Assembly: GCF_014695975.1 (NCBI RefSeq)
Contig: NZ_JACJPI010000010.1
Location: 32,075 to 96,074 of the forward strand
Reading direction: 5' to 3'
From: Leptolyngbya sp. FACHB-321
Lineage (GTDB): Bacteria > Cyanobacteriota > Cyanobacteriia > Leptolyngbyales > Leptolyngbyaceae
Length of the DNA stretch: 64,000 bases
In this document: in pieces, positions 60,943-64,000 of the stretch
Layout of the letters: each line of letters starts with the position of its first letter
How positions within the stretch are numbered: position 1 is the first letter of the stretch
The notes under the pieces: generated by a model
What the model was told of the DNA's origin: nothing
Databases searched by the model: none
The model's input: the letters and a program-made list of their open reading frames with translations, nothing else
Translations under genes and position numbers: made by a program

Positions 60943-61461
60943 ATGCAGATCCAGACGATTGCTCAAGTTATCGTAAATGCAGGGATTGAAGCCGTTTTTG
61001 ATGCGTCAACAGATTGCCAGAATCTGCCAAAGTTCTTCACTGGCTATAAAGGTATTCCTGCCATTGTGAGTGCAAAAACTATCGATGGACTGCCCCTTCA
61101 TGAAGGAAGCATACGGATTGTTACCAACAGTGATGGATCGTCTATTGAAGAAGTGATTGTCTCGCTAGCACGACCTGATACGCAGCGATATGAGTTGGTC
61201 AAAGGCTTTAAGCCACCCTTTTCTTGGTTGATCCGGGCTGCCTCTGGAAAGTGGTCATATGAAACTCTAGATGCCAAAACAAGGGTTGTATGGAATTTTT
61301 ATTTTGAGCTTTCTAATCTTTTTGCTTACCTAGTTTTTCGCTTGGTAGTGCAACGCCCATTCCAACAAGCCCAGGAACTTTGTCTTAGAAATTTAAAGCA
61401 GTATGTTGAAGATCGAGGCGATAGCACACAGGCTAACAACCCAAATGGAGCGGATTTGTGA
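60943..61461 (+). CDS. SRPBCC (polyketide-cyclase-like) protein, possible gene cassette
   Basis: This 172-residue protein has the START/SRPBCC helix-grip pattern: IVNAGIEAVFDASTDCQNLP at the start, a beta-rich middle, and a long C-terminal helix (FRLVVQRPFQQAQELCLRNL). Members bind hydrophobic ligands; the ligand is unknown. ATG 60943 is used rather than the frame's first start at 60913. Its stop codon lies inside an attC-like inverted repeat (61431-61519), the usual end of an integron cassette. Confidence 0.78.
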   Translation: MQIQTIAQVIVNAGIEAVFDASTDCQNLPKFFTGYKGIPAIVSAKTIDGLPLHEGSIRIVTNSDGSSIEEVIVSLARPDTQRYELVKGFKPPFSWLIRAASGKWSYETLDAKTRVVWNFYFELSNLFAYLVFRLVVQRPFQQAQELCLRNLKQYVEDRGDSTQANNPNGADL

Positions 61462-61519
61462 GATTAGTTATGAATGATGAAGGATGCTTCATAGCCGCTC
61501 GTTTGGAACGTTATGTGCC
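61431..61519. repeat. attC-like recombination site 1
   Basis: CCAAATGGAGCGG (61441-61453) pairs with CCGCTCGTTTGG (61495-61506), leaving one extra G unpaired in the left arm. Outside these, TAAC (left) pairs with GTTA (61510-61513) across a short non-pairing spacer. An unpaired base in the L arm, a central spacer and a terminal GTTA core are the hallmarks of folded integron attC sites. The R core GTTATGT deviates from GTTRRRY. Confidence 0.5.
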
Positions 61520-61558
61520 AAGATGAGACGGCAAACACTGAAGAGCGAGGAGAGCGGT

Positions 61559-61978
61559 ATGGATGGTAAGTGTCTTTGCGGTGCAATCACTGTCCGAACG
61601 CCAGACAAAAAGAATATAGATGCTTGTCATTGCGGGATGTGTCGGCGATGGGGTGGCGGACCAGCCTTAGGTGTAGCTTGTGGCTCAGATGTGCAAATAG
61701 ACGGCGTTGACAAACTGAAAGTGTACCAGTCCTCAGCATGGGCTGAGAGAGCGTTCTGTGGTGAATGCGGTACGCATATTTTTTATAGATTGTTGGCTAC
61801 CAGTGAGTATTTTGTCCCAGCAGGTCTTTTTCAAAATGAAATTGAGTTTGAGTTTAAGGAGCAAATCTTTATAGACGTGAAACCTGGTTACTATGAATTT
61901 GCCAATCAAACCTTAAACATGACAGAAGCAGAAGTATTTGCTAAGTTCGCGTCAAGTGAGAATATTGAAGGCACATAA
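61559..61978 (+). CDS. GFA-family (glutathione-dependent formaldehyde-activating-like) protein
   Basis: This 139-residue zinc protein of the GFA/CENP-V family has GKCLCGAITVRTP, then ACHCGMCRRWGGG and FCGECGTHIFYR, supplying the seven or so metal cysteines. ATG 61559 follows AGGAGAGCG. GFA proteins are widespread with mostly unknown activity. The gene is bracketed by two attC-like sites, so it looks like one integron cassette (about 61515-62060). Confidence 0.88.
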   Translation: MDGKCLCGAITVRTPDKKNIDACHCGMCRRWGGGPALGVACGSDVQIDGVDKLKVYQSSAWAERAFCGECGTHIFYRLLATSEYFVPAGLFQNEIEFEFKEQIFIDVKPGYYEFANQTLNMTEAEVFAKFASSENIEGT

Positions 61979-62060
61979 TAACTGCGCTGCACCGGAACGC
62001 CCGTATTTAGTTGACTAAGTAGCAAAGATTATCTGCATCCGGTGAGCGCGAACGTTAGGC
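61976..62060. repeat. attC-like recombination site 2
   Basis: GCGCTGCACCGGA (61984-61996) pairs with TCCGGTGAGCGC (62038-62049), again with a single unpaired G in the left arm. TAAC (61979-61982) pairs with GTTA, and the right core GTTAGGC (62054-62060) fits the GTTRRRY consensus. The GFA stop codon abuts its left end. Loop is 41 bases. This is the more convincing of the two attC-like sites. Confidence 0.62.
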
Positions 62061-62083
62061 ATGATAAATTGTATGCTTAGAAA

Positions 62084-62380
62084 TTGTATGGCAATCAGAA
62101 AATCATAGCCCTACAAAGTATTTTCAGTTCTAGACTCGATACGCTGAGTCATCTCTTAAAGGTTTCAGAGGTCCTTTTCGCAGACGACTTAGAGGTTCTA
62201 TTGCATCGCCGCATCGCTCCCAGTATTTTCCTTTCAGCACACAGAGAGCATTTGTTTGCAATCAGCCCCGCAACTTCGCCTTGTGCTGAGGACAATCAGC
62301 CAATAAGCCTCTTCGACCGGAACTTAGTATACTGTCGCTGTCCCTACAGGTCTGGTGACTTAAACATTGGTAAATTCTGA
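62084..62380 (+). pseudogene. Truncated DUF1993-like gene
   Basis: A frame of 98 codons holds SSRLDTLSHLLKVSEVLFAD and LHRRIAPSIFLSAHREHLFA, which resemble the start of DUF1993 proteins (recalled pattern LSHLL.KAE..F....LL..RIAPDMFP). The family is about 165 residues; here the frame ends early with unrelated residues. The start at 62084 is a TTG. It may be a decayed cassette gene. Confidence 0.4.
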
Positions 62381-62417
62381 AGCGATCGCAAGTTGAGCAT
62401 GAAAGTTCAGTTGAGCC

Positions 62418-62920
62418 ATGAAAGTCCGATCTGCCACTCCTGATGATGTATCTCTGATTGTCTCATTCATCCAGAAGAAATCAGAATTTGACCGCAACAT
62501 CGGTGCCTTCTCTAGTGTGCTGCAGTATCCGAAGACAAAATACGCAGGACACTTTTCGGAGCAAGGCCCTTTTCTTACATTTTGTTTGCAGAGTTTTCAG
62601 GGCATGAGGTCGGCTTTGCTTTATATGGCTTCAGGTACTCATCCTTTGCCGGTCAGCCGAGCCTTTGGCTTGATGATCTGTACGTGGATGACAAGATAAG
62701 AAGTCAGGGTGCAGGAGCAGCCTTAATGGCTCAATTAGCTCAAATTGCCAAGGAAAATGACTGTACTCATCTTGCTTGGAACGCTGATGCTCGAAATACC
62801 CGTGGGCTTCACTTTTACAAGCAGTTAGGTGCAGAAGTTACGGAGCAGCATGGTAATCGATGTTTTTTGAGATGGGTTCCGTGGGCAGATGTACAGCAAG
62901 TCGATAAAGTGGACGGTTGA
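62418..62920 (+). pseudogene. GNAT acetyltransferase with one frameshift
   Basis: The N-terminus (MKVRSATPDDVSLIVSFIQK) is in one frame, and from about 62525 the correct protein continues in another (SEDKIRRTLFGARPFSYILF, EVGFALYGFRYSSFAGQPSL, WLDDLYVDDKIRSQGAGAAL, GLHFYKQLGAEV). The acetyl-CoA-binding motif RSQGAGAAL is intact. One indel near 62520-62526 separates the halves. The GNAT would be about 166 residues. Joining the pieces gives a normal family member. Confidence 0.82.
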
Positions 62921-62980
62921 GAGGTCTTGGTGGCGTTGCCAAAGTACCTACGCCACTTAATTGGGGTCGTTACGCCGCTG

Positions 62981-63026
62981 AATCAGCTTGGGTCGCGCTC
63001 CAACCCAAGCTAAGCTGATTGTTTTT
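62981..63026 (+). terminator. Rho-independent terminator
   Basis: AATCAGCTTGGGT (62981-62993) pairs with ACCCAAGC and then GCTGATT (63003-63020 region), with a small bulge, and is followed by GTTTTTCT (63021-63028). It lies 60 bases after the acetyltransferase stop. Confidence 0.7.
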
Positions 63027-63201
63027 CTACCCTCTGGATCAATAAGAGTGGCAGCGGACTGTTGACCAGGTGAAAGCGCTCGGCTGTAGCAAAAGAATGA
63101 AGGATAAACCGAAGCCCTGGCTCAAAGGAAGTTTCAAGGTTTATGTCTGTCCTCGCGTTCTCTTCGACTGCTATATGAACCTGTAAACTCTCGCAATCCA
63201 C

Positions 63202-63273
63202 GATTGGGACAAAGATGGAGTCACCTTTGCAGACCTGGATGGCTACCGAGTCGTTTTACAGCAGGCTGAGTAG
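63202..63273 (+). pseudogene. VOC-family C-terminal remnant
   Basis: A short frame reads DWDKDGVTFADLDGYRVVLQ and stops at TAG 63271. This recalls the last beta strands of VOC proteins (DPDGYRVVLQ). No start or N-terminal domain is recognisable upstream. It is too short to assign further. Confidence 0.4.
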
Positions 63274-63389
63274 AGCTTGTAACCGCGTGATCGCAAAGCT
63301 AGAACTGATTAGCAGTGCTTTAGAAAGCTGGCATCGCCTCACTCTGCGCCTGTTTCTACCGAGTTTCTCCAAAAAGATGGCTGGCTCCC

Positions 63390-63447
63390 TTGACCGAAAA
63401 ACCGTCCAGGCAGTATAGTAAAACAGTTGGTGTACCGTCTAGACGGT
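63390..63447 (+). promoter_or_regulatory. Promoter and palindromic operator of the TetR gene
   Basis: TTGACC (63390-63395), an 18-base spacer and TATAGT (63414-63419) form a good sigma-70-type promoter. ACCGTCTAGACGGT (63434-63447) is a perfect 14-base palindrome just downstream of it, 26 bases before the TetR start; ACCGTC also occurs in the spacer at 63401-63406. TetR proteins often repress their own gene through such sites. Confidence 0.75.
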
Positions 63448-63473
63448 TTTAGAAAATTACTGCTGGTGTTCCT

Positions 63474-64000
63474 GTGGTTCCGATCAAAAAGTCACAAGCG
63501 CGGTCGCTTACCCATAGCACCTTGCTGCGTGCTGCTGCTCAAGTCATTCTCGACAAAGGTGTGGAGGCACTGACGCTCGATGCAGTGGCGCATCAAGCTG
63601 GAGTCAGTAAAGGCGGCTTGCTCTACCACTTCCCCAATAAGAATGCCTTGGTAGTGGGGTTGGGCGAGCAGCTAATTCAAGATTTTGAAGCAGCGCTACA
63701 AGCGGAGTTTGACCAGGATGATGCACCGGGAACGCCAGGACAGTGGGTCAGGGCGTACATTCGCTCGACGTTGCGGATGAGCAAACAATCATTGGCATTG
63801 ATTGCCCGTTTGACATCGCTGATTGTAGAGATGCCGCCGGAGCTACTGCAGTTTGCTGAGGCGTATGAACAGCGCTGTCGGCAACGGCTCGAAACTGATG
63901 GACTTGACCCAACCCAAGCAACCATTATTCAGTTGGCGATCGATGGCTTGTGGTTTTCGGAAGTGTTCCAACTGGGCGCACCCGATGAACCTCGTCGCGC
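63474..64000 (+). CDS. TetR/AcrR-family regulator (3' end beyond window)
   Basis: The visible 175 codons have a TetR helix-turn-helix: ILDKGVEALTLDAVAHQAGV, SKGGLLYHFPNKNALV. The ligand-binding domain follows (LRMSKQSLALIARLTSLIVE). The chosen start is GTG 63474. The frame is open to the right edge. A palindrome overlapping the likely transcription start suggests autorepression, and efflux or enzyme genes may follow beyond the window. Confidence 0.88.
   Translation, partial: MVPIKKSQARSLTHSTLLRAAAQVILDKGVEALTLDAVAHQAGVSKGGLLYHFPNKNALVVGLGEQLIQDFEAALQAEFDQDDAPGTPGQWVRAYIRSTLRMSKQSLALIARLTSLIVEMPPELLQFAEAYEQRCRQRLETDGLDPTQATIIQLAIDGLWFSEVFQLGAPDEPRR

Overview
The window is cyanobacterial. HIP1-type palindromes (GCGATCGC, for example at 17-24) are frequent in the lipid-synthase part, and the families present (DevBCA exporter, NACHT C-terminal tail, Uma2, cyanobacterial IS200/IS605 and IS701 elements) fit a filamentous or large-genome cyanobacterium. 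The replicon looks like a plasmid or other mobile replicon. It carries an iteron array beside a Rep-like gene (24964-26458), an AEP-type primase gene, a relaxase with its ribbon-helix-helix partner, many IS remnants and many broken genes. No rRNA, complete tRNA or CRISPR array was seen.

1-21.2 kb: a secondary-lipid locus. On the minus strand lies devB-devC-devA (adaptor, permease and ATPase of a DevBCA glycolipid-type exporter; devA runs off the left edge). About 1.3 kb of transposase debris separates it from a plus-strand set: a PfaD-type flavin enoyl reductase, a 2392-residue PfaA-like synthase (KS-AT-4xACP-KR-DH), a six-helix membrane protein of unknown function, and a 2335-residue PfaC/PfaB-like synthase (KS-CLF-AT-two double-hotdog DH units). 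Together these resemble polyunsaturated-fatty-acid synthases and the related heterocyst-glycolipid (hgl) synthases. The exporter next door suggests that the product leaves the cytoplasm.

21.2-34.6 kb: plasmid backbone. It holds an RNB-family nuclease with a C-terminal dsRNA-binding domain and no N-terminal cold-shock domains, the Rep-like gene with ten 17-bp iterons, an AEP-like primase, a small DUF6788-like protein, an eight-site paired repeat array (29595-29857), a relaxase, a possible oriT and a MobC-like protein. Two PD-(D/E)XK-like paralogues follow; the second is cut off at the junction with imported DNA at about 34620.

34.6-49.1 kb: mixed cargo and debris. It includes a monooxygenase stub, an amidase, paired DUF606 transporters, a VOC protein, a MarR regulator with palindromic operators, a DUF1349 protein, a broken adenosine deaminase, DNA polymerase IV, an HNH endonuclease overlapping a CAP-domain protein, a NERD-UvrD-like helicase fused in frame to a NACHT tail, an IS5-type remnant and a rhomboid protease.

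49.1-64 kb: small accessory genes (exported proteins, a SLATT-like protein, an Uma2 nuclease, a third PD-(D/E)XK paralogue), an IS200/IS605 element with an altered TnpA motif, a nucleotidyltransferase, an IS701-type element with perfect ends and an amber codon, three plasmid hypotheticals, a short stretch with two attC-like sites around a GFA gene, and a TetR regulator with a visible promoter and operator running off the right edge.
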